Notes: generated by a model not told the origin, from the sequence alone. A stretch of 64,000 bases of DNA from Streptomyces celluloflavus (GCA_000720995.1 JOEL01000003.1:310001-374000), one strand, 5' to 3'. Shown: positions 49,760-61,486, numbered from the stretch's first letter. Numbers and translations are program-made.

Positions 49760-50581
49760 ATGAGGATTCGCATCGTGGACGCCTTCAGTGAGCGTCCGTT
49801 CGCCGGCAACCCGGCCGGAGTCGTGCTCCTCGACTCCGGCACCTTCCCCGACGACGCCTGGCTCCAGCAGGTCGCCACCGAGGTCAACCTCTCCGAGACC
49901 GCGTTCGCGCATCCGCTGCCCGAGGGCGGCGACGCCGACTGGGCGCTGCGCTGGCTGACCCCGGCCGCCGAGGTGAACATGTGCGGTCACGCCACCCTGG
50001 CCACCGCGCACGTCCTGCACAGCACCGGGACGGCCACCGGAACGGTCCGCTTCAGCACCCGCAGCGGCGTGCTCACCACGACGGCGGACGACCGCGGGTC
50101 GATCACCATGGACTTCCCCACCGCCCCGCTGACGCCCGTCGAGGTGCCCCGGGTCGTCGCCGAGGCCCTGGGCACCGACATCCTCTCCGCCCACGACACC
50201 GGCCCCTCGGTCGGCGATCTGCTGGTCGAACTGGCCGACGAGCGGTCCGTACGGTCCCTGTCACCGGACTTCCGGGCGCTGGCCGGGCACGGCGGGCGGG
50301 GTGTGATCGCCACCGCCCGCGCCGAGAACCCGGACGGCGGCTACGACTTCGCCTCGCGCGGTTTCTTCCCCTCCGTGGGCATCGAGGAGGACCCCGTGAC
50401 GGGCAGCGCGCACACCGCGCTGGCCCCCTTCTGGTCGGCGCGCCTGGGCCGCACCGCGCTGGTCGGCTTCCAGGGCGGCGCACGTACCGGCCTCGTACGG
50501 ACCGAGCTGCGCGGCGACCGCACCCTGCTGACCGGTACGGCGGTCACCGTCATCGACGGCGAACTGCTCGCCACCGGGTGA
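49760..50581 (+). CDS. PhzF-family isomerase-like protein
   Basis: A 273-residue protein of two similar hot-dog-like domains. The N-terminal RIVDAFSERPFAGNPAGVVLLD and the catalytic region NLSETAF (with Glu), then MCGHATLATAHVL and EDPVTGSAHTAL near residue 210 are the PhzF marks. The family catalyses isomerisations, as in phenazine biosynthesis, but most members, including this one, have no assigned substrate; no phenazine genes are near. No good ribosome site precedes the ATG. It is divergent from the PadR gene and separated from it by the palindrome. Confidence 0.92.
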   Translation: MRIRIVDAFSERPFAGNPAGVVLLDSGTFPDDAWLQQVATEVNLSETAFAHPLPEGGDADWALRWLTPAAEVNMCGHATLATAHVLHSTGTATGTVRFSTRSGVLTTTADDRGSITMDFPTAPLTPVEVPRVVAEALGTDILSAHDTGPSVGDLLVELADERSVRSLSPDFRALAGHGGRGVIATARAENPDGGYDFASRGFFPSVGIEEDPVTGSAHTALAPFWSARLGRTALVGFQGGARTGLVRTELRGDRTLLTGTAVTVIDGELLATG

Positions 50582-50707
50582 GCCGGGGCCGCCGCGCCAT
50601 CGGGTGACCCCGGGACCGGCTCGCCGGACGTGGTGGTGACGAGGGGGCGCACCTCGGGGGCGCCCCGGGGGTTCACGGAGCCGCCGGAGCCCCACGCCCC
50701 GCCCGCC

Positions 50708-51586
50708 TCACGCCGTCGGCAGCCACCCCACCCGGCCCGCGAGCAGCGCGTAGCCGACGAACGCCACGATGTCGATCAGGGCATGGGCGGCCACCAGCGG
50801 CCCGACCCGCCCCCACCGCCGGTACAGCAGCACGAAGATCACGCCCATCACCAGGTTGCCGAAGAAGCCGCCGATGCCCTGGTAGAGGTGGTACGAACCG
50901 CGCAGCACCGAACTCGCCGCCAGTGCCGCCATCGGCCCCCAGCCCAGCTGCCCCAGCCTGCGCAGCAGATAGCCGACGACGATGACCTCCTCCAGCACGG
51001 CGTTCTGCACCGCGGAGGCGATCAGTACCGGGATCTTCCACCACACATCGGGCAGCGCTTCCGGGACCACCGTCAGATTGAATCCGGCCGCCCGCGCGCC
51101 CAGGTAGAGCAGCAGCCCGCTGCCGCCGATGGCCGCCGCCACCAGGGCGCCCCGGCCCAGGTCGGCGCCGGGCCGACGCCGGTCGAAACCGAGCGCACGC
51201 AGTCCGCCGGCCCGTTCCCGCAGCAGCAGATGCGCGACCAGCACGACGGGCACCAGCGCGGTCGCGATACCGAACAGTTGCCAGGCCAGGTCCAGCCACG
51301 GGCGGCCCGGCGCATGGGATCCGTTGAGCGTCGCGGCCTGGGCCTTGAGGCCGCCCGCCTTGGTCACCGAACCGATGAAGCTGATGAGCGCCGACACGCC
51401 GCTGGCGCCGAGCGAGAGGGCCAGCACGATCAGCGTCTCGCTCCGCAGGACACCTCGGGCGGGCCCCTCGACCGCCCCTTCGCGCCGCCGTGTGCCGGAC
51501 CCCCGGCCCGGCTCGTCATCGGTCACGGGACCTGCGTCCGACTGCACAGCTGCCTCCACTTCCGCGCCACCGCGCTCCGCCACCAC
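50708..51586 (-). CDS. CPBP-family intramembrane metalloprotease-like protein
   Basis: A 292-residue membrane protein with about seven helices. The CPBP (Abi) marks are LEEVIVVGYLLRRLGQLGW, where EE opens the active-site motif, and SSVLRGSYHLYQG and AHALIDIVAFVGY with the two metal-binding His. The Arg of the usual EExxxR position is replaced (EEVIVVGY), a variant seen in related streptomycete proteins. It may process membrane peptides. An N-terminal polar stretch of about 45 residues precedes helix 1. The GTG start has only a weak ribosome site. Confidence 0.86.
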   Translation of the reverse strand: MVAERGGAEVEAAVQSDAGPVTDDEPGRGSGTRRREGAVEGPARGVLRSETLIVLALSLGASGVSALISFIGSVTKAGGLKAQAATLNGSHAPGRPWLDLAWQLFGIATALVPVVLVAHLLLRERAGGLRALGFDRRRPGADLGRGALVAAAIGGSGLLLYLGARAAGFNLTVVPEALPDVWWKIPVLIASAVQNAVLEEVIVVGYLLRRLGQLGWGPMAALAASSVLRGSYHLYQGIGGFFGNLVMGVIFVLLYRRWGRVGPLVAAHALIDIVAFVGYALLAGRVGWLPTA

Positions 51587-51808
51587 CGCCCCGCCGGGTT
51601 CCCGGCAACGGGTCCGCGGATCGCGCGCGACCGGCCGGGTACGGGCGCCCTCCGCAGGGCGCGCTCCCCGTCACCTCCCGACCGGGCGACGGACCTGCCG
51701 CGCCATGGACACCCGGAGAAGCACACCGCGATGGAACGTCACACTTTGCCCCACGGCTCCGGACCGCGGAGCACGGGGGCCCGCCGCGTCGCCGGCCGGG
51801 CCGGGTGG

Positions 51809-53347
51809 CTAGGCCGACCGGCGCACGCCCGGTACCCCCGGCTCCGCGACCGCCCAGGTGACCGGCCAGGTGTGCACCGGCTCCCCGGTGTGCATCAGCT
51901 CGCTGTAGCGCCGGGTCATCGCGGCGAGCGCGGCCTCCCGGTCCAGGCCCTGCCGCAGCGCGTGGCGATAGGCGGCGGCCTGCCAGGACGCCCCGTTCGC
52001 GCGGCGCGCACAACGCTCTTCGATGATGCCCAGATAGTGGTCCCGGTCGGTCGGTTCGACGCCCCAGGCGTCCAGCCCCGCCGCCGCCAACGGCAGCAGT
52101 TCCTGGCGTACGAGCCGGACCACCGGAATCTCGGCGACGCCCCCGCCCCGCCCGGACCGCGGCCAGTTGAGGGTGGCGTCGATGCCGTGCCGGCAGGCCG
52201 TGTCGAAGTTCTCGGCCGCGGTGGCGAACGGCAGCCGCGACCAGACGGGACGCGGCTCCTCGGCCAGCGCCCGCACCAGCCCGTAGTAGAAGGCCGTGTT
52301 GGCGATGACATCGGCGACCGTGGGGCCGGCCGGCAGGACGCGGTTCTCGACCCGCAGATGGGCGACACCGTCGGCCACCGCGTAGACCGGCCGGTTCCAG
52401 CGGTAGACGGTGCCGTTGTGCAGCACGAGTTCGGCCAGGTCGGGCACACCGCCCTCGTCCAGGACCCGCAGCGGCTCCTGGGGGCCGTAGATCGGCAGCA
52501 GTGGCGGGAAGTAGCGCAGGTTCTCCTCGAACAGGTCGTACGCGGAGTCCACCCAGCGTTCGCCGAACCAGGTGCGGGGGCGCACTCCTTGGGCCTGGAG
52601 TTCGGGTGCCCGGGTGTCGGTGGCCTGCTGGAAGACCGGCGGCCGCGACTCGCGCCACAGCTCGCGCCCGAAGACGAACGGCGAGTTGGCGCCGACGGCC
52701 ACCTGTACCGCGGCGATGGCCTGCGCGGCGTTCCAGACGGCGGCGAAACGGCCGGGCGTCACCTGGAGGTGCAGCTGAACCGACGTACAGGCGGCCTCCG
52801 GCGCGATCGAGGACGAGCGGGAGACCAGCCGCTCGATGCCCTGGATGTCGATCGCGAAGTCCTCGCCGCGGGCCGCCCGCATCTGGTCGTTGAGCAGCAC
52901 ATAGCGGTCGATCTCGGAGAGGCTGGCGGTCGTGAGGTCCGCGGCGTTCAGGGTCGGCAGAATGCCGATCATCACGATCCGGGCGGCGACCTCCCCCGCC
53001 TGTCTGTCGGCGTAGGCGAGCCCGGTACGGAGTTCCTCCGCGAGCTGGTCCAGAACGCGGCCGCGCAATCGGTGCGGCAGGATGTTGACTTCCAGATTGC
53101 ACTGGGCGAGTTCGGTCTGGAAATCACGGCTCGCGATACGTTCGAGAACCTGCGAGTTCATCATGCGCGGCAGTCCGTCGGCGTCGGCGAGATTCAGTTC
53201 TATCTCCAGCCCGATGAGATTCTTCGGCCGGTCGAACCGCTTCTCCTTCAGGAGTCTCGCCAGTCCCTCAAGACACCTGTGAAGCTTTCTTCGATAACGC
53301 TCCCGGTCCGCCAGGCCGATCCCGTCCGCGGCGACCTTCTCCCCCAT
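51809..53347 (-). CDS. Glutamate-cysteine ligase family 2 (GCS2) protein
   Basis: A 512-residue ATP-grasp-like ligase of the carboxylate-amine group. It has NLIGLEIELNLADADGLPRMMN at the N-terminus, the Glu/Asn metal and ATP contacts in FQTELAQCNLEVNILPHRL, ACTSVQLHLQVTP, VGANSPFVFGRELW, and the C-terminal LRVENRVLPAGPTVADV. The family makes gamma-glutamyl-cysteine or similar dipeptides. Streptomycetes use mycothiol and ergothioneine, so the product here may be another amide; no partner genes (egtB-E or gshB) are adjacent. AAGGA lies 8 nt before the ATG. Confidence 0.9.
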   Translation of the reverse strand: MGEKVAADGIGLADRERYRRKLHRCLEGLARLLKEKRFDRPKNLIGLEIELNLADADGLPRMMNSQVLERIASRDFQTELAQCNLEVNILPHRLRGRVLDQLAEELRTGLAYADRQAGEVAARIVMIGILPTLNAADLTTASLSEIDRYVLLNDQMRAARGEDFAIDIQGIERLVSRSSSIAPEAACTSVQLHLQVTPGRFAAVWNAAQAIAAVQVAVGANSPFVFGRELWRESRPPVFQQATDTRAPELQAQGVRPRTWFGERWVDSAYDLFEENLRYFPPLLPIYGPQEPLRVLDEGGVPDLAELVLHNGTVYRWNRPVYAVADGVAHLRVENRVLPAGPTVADVIANTAFYYGLVRALAEEPRPVWSRLPFATAAENFDTACRHGIDATLNWPRSGRGGGVAEIPVVRLVRQELLPLAAAGLDAWGVEPTDRDHYLGIIEERCARRANGASWQAAAYRHALRQGLDREAALAAMTRRYSELMHTGEPVHTWPVTWAVAEPGVPGVRRSA

Positions 53348-53913
53348 CGAAGGGTCCTTCCCTGAGTGAACGGCCCGCGGCCACGGGCTGCTTGGGGCCG
53401 CCCCGGCGCCGCCGGGGCACACGCTACGGTCGATGATGCCCCAGCAATCTGATCGATAACGCCTCAGGGGCGTGCCGGTACCGATAAGCTCGAAGGGACG
53501 GAGAATCCGGCACGTTCCACGGACATACGCCGCAGGCTCTCTCCGTAGGCATTTCTCTCGTGGAAATCGCCGACGAGATCCGGCCTACCGCACCGGCGAG
53601 GGAATATGAGGTGGCGCCGCAAAGGCCCGGCACAAAAAGGCGGAAACCACCTCCGGCACGGGTCCGGAATCCGTCTTGCCGGAAATCCGCAAGGCCGCTA
53701 GCCGAAACACCACCAGAACATATGTCGTATAAACTTCGGTGACGAGGCAGAGAGTTGGCCCCCAGTGTTGTGGTGTTCTCACCGGTGCTGAGGCACAGCG
53801 GCTGACCCCATCGGGCCGCAGCCCCGGTCGGCCGACCTCTGACCCCGCACGCAGACAGCGTCGTTTGCACCTTCCCAGCTCCACCGTGTCTCCGAAGTGA
53901 GAGGCGACCCACC
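53348..53913. other. 566-bp divergent gap, AT-richer, no supported gene
   Basis: Composition drops below that of the genes around it, notably at 53700-53760, where AACATATGTCGTATAAAC may hold a promoter for the next plus-strand gene. Small frames occur, one of 60 codons, but without ribosome sites or recognised sequence. It could hide a small RNA. Confidence 0.5.
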
Positions 53914-54525
53914 ATGCCGCTGCATGTCCCCCCCGCTCCCGCGCCCGCCCTGCGCAGCGTCCTCACCGCCCTCGGCTCGCCCACCGCCGTCCGCGAGGCA
54001 CCCACCTCCGCCTTGCGCGACCACCAGGGCCCGTTGAGCCCCGACCACCCGCTGCCCGTCCATGTCTGGGACGACGTCAGCCGTGCGGGCGGTCCGCTGC
54101 GCACCCGGCCGACCGGCTGGCGCTTCCTGGTCCGCGGTGGGGAGCGGGCGGTGGCGGCCGCCGAGGCGAGGCTGACCGCCGACGGCTGGACGTTCTCCCA
54201 CTTCTGCGGCGGCCCCTACGTCAACGCGACCGAACAGGCCCTGCACCAGGCCGAGTTGCTCACCACCCCCTACCAACCGCGACTGCTGTCCGTCCCCGAG
54301 CTGTACATGCTCACACTGTGGCTGCACCACGACCTCACCTCGGACGGCGCCGACGGCACGCCCGCCCCCGGCGACCTGCTGCTGCCCCTGGCGCCCGCCC
54401 CGCCGGGCATCGCCGCCCACCGCCCGCAGCGCGTCGCCGATCTGCTCCCCCGGCTCGCGCTGCGCCTGACGGCCACACCGCTGCTCGGTCCGACGGCCCG
54501 GTCCGCGCCGGCCCCGGCCCCGTAG
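53914..54525 (+). CDS. Streptomyces protein of unknown function
   Basis: A 203-residue protein that I do not recognise. It has a fold-like core (GWRFLVRGGERAVAAAEARLTADGWTFSHFCGGPYVNATEQAL in adjoining parts) with conserved-looking Trp and His residues, followed by PRLLSVPELYMLTLWLHHDL and a Pro/Ala-rich tail. No signal peptide is visible. GTGAGAGG stands about 10 nt before the ATG. It is single, with non-coding sequence on both sides and DUF5999 downstream. Confidence 0.74.
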   Translation: MPLHVPPAPAPALRSVLTALGSPTAVREAPTSALRDHQGPLSPDHPLPVHVWDDVSRAGGPLRTRPTGWRFLVRGGERAVAAAEARLTADGWTFSHFCGGPYVNATEQALHQAELLTTPYQPRLLSVPELYMLTLWLHHDLTSDGADGTPAPGDLLLPLAPAPPGIAAHRPQRVADLLPRLALRLTATPLLGPTARSAPAPAP

Positions 54526-54837
54526 CACCACCGCGGCGCACGCCGTCGCACCGCCGAGCGCCCCGCGACCCCCTCCGGACGCGGGGCGCTCCGCCGCGCG
54601 CACCCACCGGCGCTCCTCGCCGCCGGCACCCCCAACCCCCTCCCGGAGTGGTGCATTTGGGAGCAACCGCCCGCATGGGTGACGCGTCCCTATCGAGTGC
54701 GTACCGCTGCTGCGAAATCCCTGCGGAATGCCGTCCGTAGGGCAACACTGGGACCGACAGGAAACGGGGGAGCGGCCATGACCACCTCATCGAGCCGTAT
54801 ACCGACATTCACCACATCGCAGCGAAAGACAACTTCC
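54526..54837. other. 312-bp gap upstream of the DUF5999 gene
   Basis: It holds the DUF5999 leader, with a strong GGGGGAG site at about 54767 in front of an ATG at 54778 that opens a 20-codon Ser/Thr-rich lead-in in frame with DUF5999. No other feature was seen. Confidence 0.5.
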
Positions 54838-55044
54838 ATGTGTCAGCACCAGCCGCCATGCCCGTCAGCAGACTCCAGCGACCGGGAAGCCGCGCACCCT
54901 GTGGCCCACCACCCGGAGCAGGGCTGGAGCCTGCTGTGCAACGGCGTCCTCCTCTTCGAGGACACCGGTGAGCTCCTGCCGGATGGGCAGGTCATCGCCC
55001 CACACCGGCCGCTCGGCGCCGTACGGGTAGGGAGCGCCGCCTGA
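54838..55044 (+). CDS. DUF5999 family protein
   Basis: A 68-residue protein beginning MCQHQPPCPSADSSDREAA and continuing HHPEQGWSLLCNGVLLFEDTGELLP, both typical of the small streptomycete family DUF5999. It has a Cys-rich N-terminus that might bind metal. Function is unknown. ATG 54838 gives the family N-terminus but has a weak ribosome site; ATG 54778, behind GGGGGAG, would add 20 Ser/Thr-rich residues with poorer codon bias. It converges with gcvP, with a strong hairpin between. Confidence 0.8.
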   Translation: MCQHQPPCPSADSSDREAAHPVAHHPEQGWSLLCNGVLLFEDTGELLPDGQVIAPHRPLGAVRVGSAA

Positions 55045-55075
55045 CCGCGACGCCACGTACGACAACCATGACAAC

Positions 55076-55105
55076 AGGGCCCCCGGCACATGTGCCGAGG
55101 GCCCT
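55076..55105. terminator. 14-bp hairpin between DUF5999 and gcvP
   Basis: AGGGCCCCCGGCAC (55076-55089) pairs with GTGCCGAGGGCCCT (55092-55105) with one mismatch and a 2-nt centre. It lies between the convergent ends and probably terminates both transcripts. Confidence 0.8.
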
Positions 55106-55122
55106 CGATATGTGACGGTACG

Positions 55123-58008
<2,886 letters not shown>

Positions 58009-58090
58009 CTGCGGGGGCCTCCTGGTCAATGCGACCTACGAGGGGCACCAAGGCGCTGGTGCCCGGACGGCCTCCCCCTCTGTCATCTCA

Positions 58091-58292
58091 ACCTGAGAGC
58101 TTCACCGGACCGCCCGCGGCGACCCGGCTTTCACCGTCGGTGAGGAAGGGTTCCGGCATGGTGTCCGCCCGTGGCCCGCCCTGCTTTCCAGAGTGACCTC
58201 GTCCATGCGGTACGTGTGCCTGAGAGATTCCGGGGAGGATTTGCTCCTTCGGCGTCCCCCTGTCGCTGCCGACGGAGGACTCTCCCGCATGG
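58091..58292 (-). ncRNA. Tandem glycine riboswitch of gcvP
   Basis: Read on the minus strand, the first aptamer has GCGGGAGAG, CGCCGAAGGAGCAA and CTCTCAGGCA, the classic gcvT element marks. The second, after a short linker, has CTCTGGAAAGCAGGGC, CACCGACGGTGAAAGCC and GCTCTCAGG. Both aptamers lie directly upstream of gcvP (start 58008), with about 80 nt between for an expression platform. In this class glycine binding switches gene expression on. Confidence 0.88.
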
Positions 58293-58411
58293 GGTCTACA
58301 GCCATTCGCCAGCCTACCAGCGCCCCATCTGGGGGATCCCTCGAGTGGCCGGGGCATGAAATGTGCCGTTTGGTAGTTGTCACACGGCAGTTGCGACCAG
58401 TTGGAGGGACC

Positions 58412-58795
58412 GTGCAAACCGATATCGATCCACGGAGCCTGATCGGCCGCAAGGCATTCGACCGGAACGGCGCCAAGATCGGCACCGTGGACGAGGTCTA
58501 TCTCGACGACGCCACCGGGGAACCGGAGTGGGCGGCGGTACGCACCGGCCTCTTCAGCCGGGACGCGTTCGTCCCCCTGGAGCCGAGCGAACTGGCCGTC
58601 GAGGGCCTGCGCGTCCCGTACGACCGCAAGCTGATCAAGGACGCCCCGGACTTCGGCGTGGGCCGGCATCTCTCGCCGGAGCAGGAGCTCCAGCTCTACC
58701 ACCACTACCGGCTGGATATCTCCGCCCCGGTGTCCGACGCCCGCTCCCCCTCCCCCGGCGAGGATCTCGGCCGGGTCGCCGGGTCGCCGGACTGA
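58412..58795 (+). CDS. PRC-barrel domain protein
   Basis: A 127-residue protein with one PRC-barrel: LIGRKAFDRNGAKIGTVDEVYLDDATGEPEWAAVRTGLF in adjoining parts, then FVPLEPSELAVEGLRVPYDRKLIKDAPDF. PRC barrels bind RNA or protein partners, as in RimM and photosystem subunit H, and the streptomycete versions are often stress-related, but no role is shown here. GGAGGG lies just before the GTG. Its 3' end overlaps dinB (opposite strand) by 91 bp, so the two transcripts are antisense there. Confidence 0.85.
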   Translation: MQTDIDPRSLIGRKAFDRNGAKIGTVDEVYLDDATGEPEWAAVRTGLFSRDAFVPLEPSELAVEGLRVPYDRKLIKDAPDFGVGRHLSPEQELQLYHHYRLDISAPVSDARSPSPGEDLGRVAGSPD

Positions 58796-60153
58796 CCCTC
58801 CGACGGCGCCCCGCCCACCAGCGGCAGCGGCTCCCCCGGCCGCAGCGCCGGATCCTCGACGGCGAAGGTCCGCACCCGCCCCGGCGCCGACCACGGCTGT
58901 TCGAAACGCACGGTCACCCGCCCCACCCCGCTCCCCTGCACCCACCCGGCGCCATAGTCGTCGTGCACGACATCCGCTCCCGGATACCAGTGCCGCGGCC
59001 GCTCCTCCCCGGCCCGCTCGCCCCCGCTCCCGGCGACCGGCACCGGCGGCGCCTTCGCCGTCTCCTCGGCCTCCCGCTCGGTCGCCAGCTGGGCGAACAG
59101 GTCCTCCTGCGTGTAGTCGGCCAGCCCGCTCACCCCGACCCCCAGCAGCCGCACCCCGCCGGTGGTGTCCACCGTCTCCAGCAGCCGGGCGGCGGCCTCC
59201 CGCACCACCGCGGGGTCGTCGGTGGGCCCGCGCAGCGTCTCGGAGCGCGTCAGCGTCGAGAAATCGTAGTTACGGACCTTGATCACCACCGTGCGTCCGG
59301 AGCGCCCGGCCGCCCGCAGCCGCTCCACGCACCGGTCGGCCAGCCGCACCACCTCGGTCCGTACCCGCGTCCGGTCGGTCAGATCGACCTCGAAGGTGTC
59401 CTCGACGGAGACGGATTTCGCGTCCCGGTCGGCCACCACCGGGCGGTCGTCCCGGCCCAGCGCCATCGCGTACAGCCCTGCGCCGTGCGATCTGCCCAGC
59501 AGCCGCACCAGCTCGGCCTCGCCGGCCTCCGCCGTCTCCGCGACCGTCGTGATCCCGGCCCGGCGCAGCGCCTCGGCCGTCGCGGGCCCCACCCCGGGCA
59601 GCGTCCGCGTCGGCATCGGCCCCAGCAGCTCCCGTTCGGTACCGGGCTCGATCACCACCAGCCCGTCCGGCTTGGCCGCCTCCGACGCGATCTTCGCCAG
59701 CATCTTGGCCCCCGCGAGCCCCACCGACCCCGTCAGGCCCGTGGACCGCCGGATATCGCGCCGCAACTGCTCCCCCACTGCCCGTACCGCCGCGGTCTCG
59801 GCCTCGACCCCGCCGGCCTCCAGGTCCACGAACGCCTCGTCCAGGCTCAGCGGCTCCACCAGCGGCGACAGCGCGTGCAGCAGCTCCATCACGGTCTCGC
59901 TCACCTTGCGGTAGACGGTGAAGCGTGGACTGAGGTAGGCGGCGTTCGGACACAGCCGGCGCGCCTGGGCCGTCGGCATGGCCGACCGGACACCGAAGAC
60001 CCGCGCCTCGTACGACGCCGTGGAGACCACCCCGCGCGGCCCGATGCCGCCGACCACCACGGGCTTCCCGCGCAGGCTCGGCTTGGCCGCCTGCTCGGCG
60101 GCCGCGAAGAACGCATCCATGTCCAGATGCAGGATCGTCGGCGCACGTCTCAC
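58705..60153 (-). CDS. dinB: DNA polymerase IV (Y-family)
   Basis: A 482-residue translesion polymerase. ILHLDMDAFFAAAEQAAKP carries the first catalytic Asp, YEARVFGVRSAMP the finger contact and EPLSLDEAFVDL the second catalytic acidic pair. The thumb HhH region is LPGVGPATAEALRRAGI. The last 120 residues (HDDYGAGWVQGSGVGRVTVRFEQ) form an extra C-terminal module usual in actinobacterial DinB1, without a clear beta-clamp motif. GTG 60153 is chosen because the family N-terminus starts there; a TTG at 60183 would add a short lead. No SOS box was seen. It overlaps the PRC-barrel gene at its 3' end. Confidence 0.93.
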   Translation of the reverse strand: MRRAPTILHLDMDAFFAAAEQAAKPSLRGKPVVVGGIGPRGVVSTASYEARVFGVRSAMPTAQARRLCPNAAYLSPRFTVYRKVSETVMELLHALSPLVEPLSLDEAFVDLEAGGVEAETAAVRAVGEQLRRDIRRSTGLTGSVGLAGAKMLAKIASEAAKPDGLVVIEPGTERELLGPMPTRTLPGVGPATAEALRRAGITTVAETAEAGEAELVRLLGRSHGAGLYAMALGRDDRPVVADRDAKSVSVEDTFEVDLTDRTRVRTEVVRLADRCVERLRAAGRSGRTVVIKVRNYDFSTLTRSETLRGPTDDPAVVREAAARLLETVDTTGGVRLLGVGVSGLADYTQEDLFAQLATEREAEETAKAPPVPVAGSGGERAGEERPRHWYPGADVVHDDYGAGWVQGSGVGRVTVRFEQPWSAPGRVRTFAVEDPALRPGEPLPLVGGAPSEGQSGDPATRPRSSPGEGERASDTGAEISSR

Positions 60154-60221
60154 ACCACCGATGCTGCCGCATACCACTGACAACGGGCCCGGTGCCGGGC
60201 CGCGGACCGCTTCGGAGGCGC

Positions 60222-60827
60222 TCAGACCGCCCGGTTGCGCCGCCGCGCCAGCTCGTCGTGCGGGTTCTTCCCGATCAGCGTCTCACCGGTGTCCACGCGC
60301 TCACCGTGCAGCTGTGACAGGGCGTTCTCCACGTCCCGCCACACCACGCCGACGGCGATCCCGAAGACGCCCTGGCCCCCCTGGAGCAGATTCACGACCT
60401 GGTCCGGCGAGGTGCACTCGTAGACCGTCGCGCCATCGCTCATCAGCGTCATCCGCGTCAGATCGGCGAGCTCGCGGGTGCGCAGGTGCTGCACGGCGGT
60501 GCGGATGTTCTGCAACGACACCCCGGTGTCCAGCAGCCGCTTGACGATCTTCAGGACGACGACGTCCCGGAAGCTGTAGAGCCGCTGGGTTCCGGAGCCG
60601 TACGCCGGCCGGACGCTCGGCTCCACCAGGCCCGTACGCGCCCAGTAGTCGAGCTGCCGGTAGGTGATGCCCGCCGCCGCGCACGCGGTCGGACCGCGGT
60701 AGCCGATGGTCTGCGTCTCGCGATCCCCCGACACCGCGGCGACCTGCGCCGGTGTACGGTTCGCCGCCGCACCCGAGTGGAACGGCAACGCCTCTTCCGC
60801 CGCCCTGCCGTCGCCGGTGATTGCCAC
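60222..60827 (-). CDS. MerR-family regulator of the conserved ftsR block
   Basis: A 201-residue MerR-like regulator. After a variable N-terminal region of about 40 residues comes the winged helix (GPTACAAAGITYRQLDYWARTGLVEPSVRPAYGSGTQRLYSFRDVVVLKIVKRLLD in adjoining parts) and a long helix and small domain (GATVYECTSPDQVVNLLQGGQGVFGIAVGVVW). It corresponds to the MerR next to the bifunctional nuclease in mycobacteria and streptomycetes. GTG 60827 lies 9 nt after a GGAGG; a longer form from TTG 60899 is possible. A BldD-like box lies further upstream. Confidence 0.88.
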   Translation of the reverse strand: MAITGDGRAAEEALPFHSGAAANRTPAQVAAVSGDRETQTIGYRGPTACAAAGITYRQLDYWARTGLVEPSVRPAYGSGTQRLYSFRDVVVLKIVKRLLDTGVSLQNIRTAVQHLRTRELADLTRMTLMSDGATVYECTSPDQVVNLLQGGQGVFGIAVGVVWRDVENALSQLHGERVDTGETLIGKNPHDELARRRNRAV

Positions 60828-60922
60828 GCCGCCCTCCGTCCTCCACGTCCCGGACGGGACCTGCCTATCGAAGGTATGCAGTGGCTCGGAGTGCGTCAAC
60901 GATCGCCGCGCTCGCCACGCCG

Positions 60923-60936
60923 AGTGATAATCACCC
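60923..60936. promoter_or_regulatory. BldD-like box upstream of the MerR gene
   Basis: AGTGATAATCACC contains the perfect dyad GTGATAATCAC (60924-60934) and fits the BldD consensus AGTGA-Nm-TCACC. It lies about 100 bp before the MerR start and may link this block to development. The match is to a short, degenerate consensus. Confidence 0.42.
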
Positions 60937-61012
60937 TACGAGTGGTTTCTCGTGACCTGGCGCGGGGAAGGTGTAGCAGGTTGGCCGGAACCAGACGCTC
61001 CGCTGGCCGGAG

Positions 61013-61486
61013 TCACTGACTGTTGGTCCCGAAGTCCTCGGGCGAGATCTGGTCGAGGAACTCACGGAACTTCTCCACCTCGTCCTCCTGCTCGTCCGGG
61101 ATCGCGATTCCCGCGTCGTCCAGCACACCGTCCGTACCGAAGATCGGCGTTCCGGTACGCAGCGCCAGCGCTATGGCGTCGGACGGCCGCGCACTGACCT
61201 CCACACCGCTGGCGAAGACCAGCTCGGCATAGAACACCCCCTCGCGCAGATCCGTGATGCGGACCTGCGTCAGCTCCTGGCCCACCGCCTCCAGCACATC
61301 CTTGAAAAGGTCATGCGTCAGCGGCCTGGCAGGGACCATGCCCTGCTGGGCGAAGGCGATGGCGGTGGCCTCCCCCGGCCCGATCCAAATGGGCAAGTAA
61401 CGATCGCCTCCCACCTCCCGCAGGAGCACGATCGGTTGGCTGGAAGGCATTTCCACCCGGACACCCACGACGTCGAGCTCGTTCAC
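61013..61486 (-). CDS. Bifunctional nuclease family protein (DUF151)
   Basis: A 157-residue protein of the bifunctional nuclease (BFN/DUF151) family. VVLREVGGDRYLPIWIGPGEATAIAFAQQG, LTHDLFKDVLEAVGQEL, ITDLREGVFYAELVF and VSARPSDAIALALRTGTPIF are present across the chain. Plant homologues cleave RNA and DNA; bacterial members are conserved but their role is unsettled. Its acidic tail (QEDEVEKFREFLDQISPEDFG) is long. GTG is preceded by AGGG. It lies between the two MerR genes, as in the mycobacterial homologue of this block. Confidence 0.93.
   Translation of the reverse strand: MNELDVVGVRVEMPSSQPIVLLREVGGDRYLPIWIGPGEATAIAFAQQGMVPARPLTHDLFKDVLEAVGQELTQVRITDLREGVFYAELVFASGVEVSARPSDAIALALRTGTPIFGTDGVLDDAGIAIPDEQEDEVEKFREFLDQISPEDFGTNSQ

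Noticed and set aside
53560-53742. 60-codon plus-strand frame upstream of the unknown protein gene
   Set aside because: No ribosome site, atypical codon use and no recognisable sequence.
54778-54837. N-terminal extension of the DUF5999 protein from ATG 54778
   Set aside because: A strong ribosome site precedes it, but the added residues are Ser/Thr-rich with poor codon bias and the family starts at MCQHQ; kept only as an alternative.
60154-60221. SOS box upstream of dinB
   Set aside because: No LexA-type dyad was found in the short gap before dinB, nor upstream of ung.
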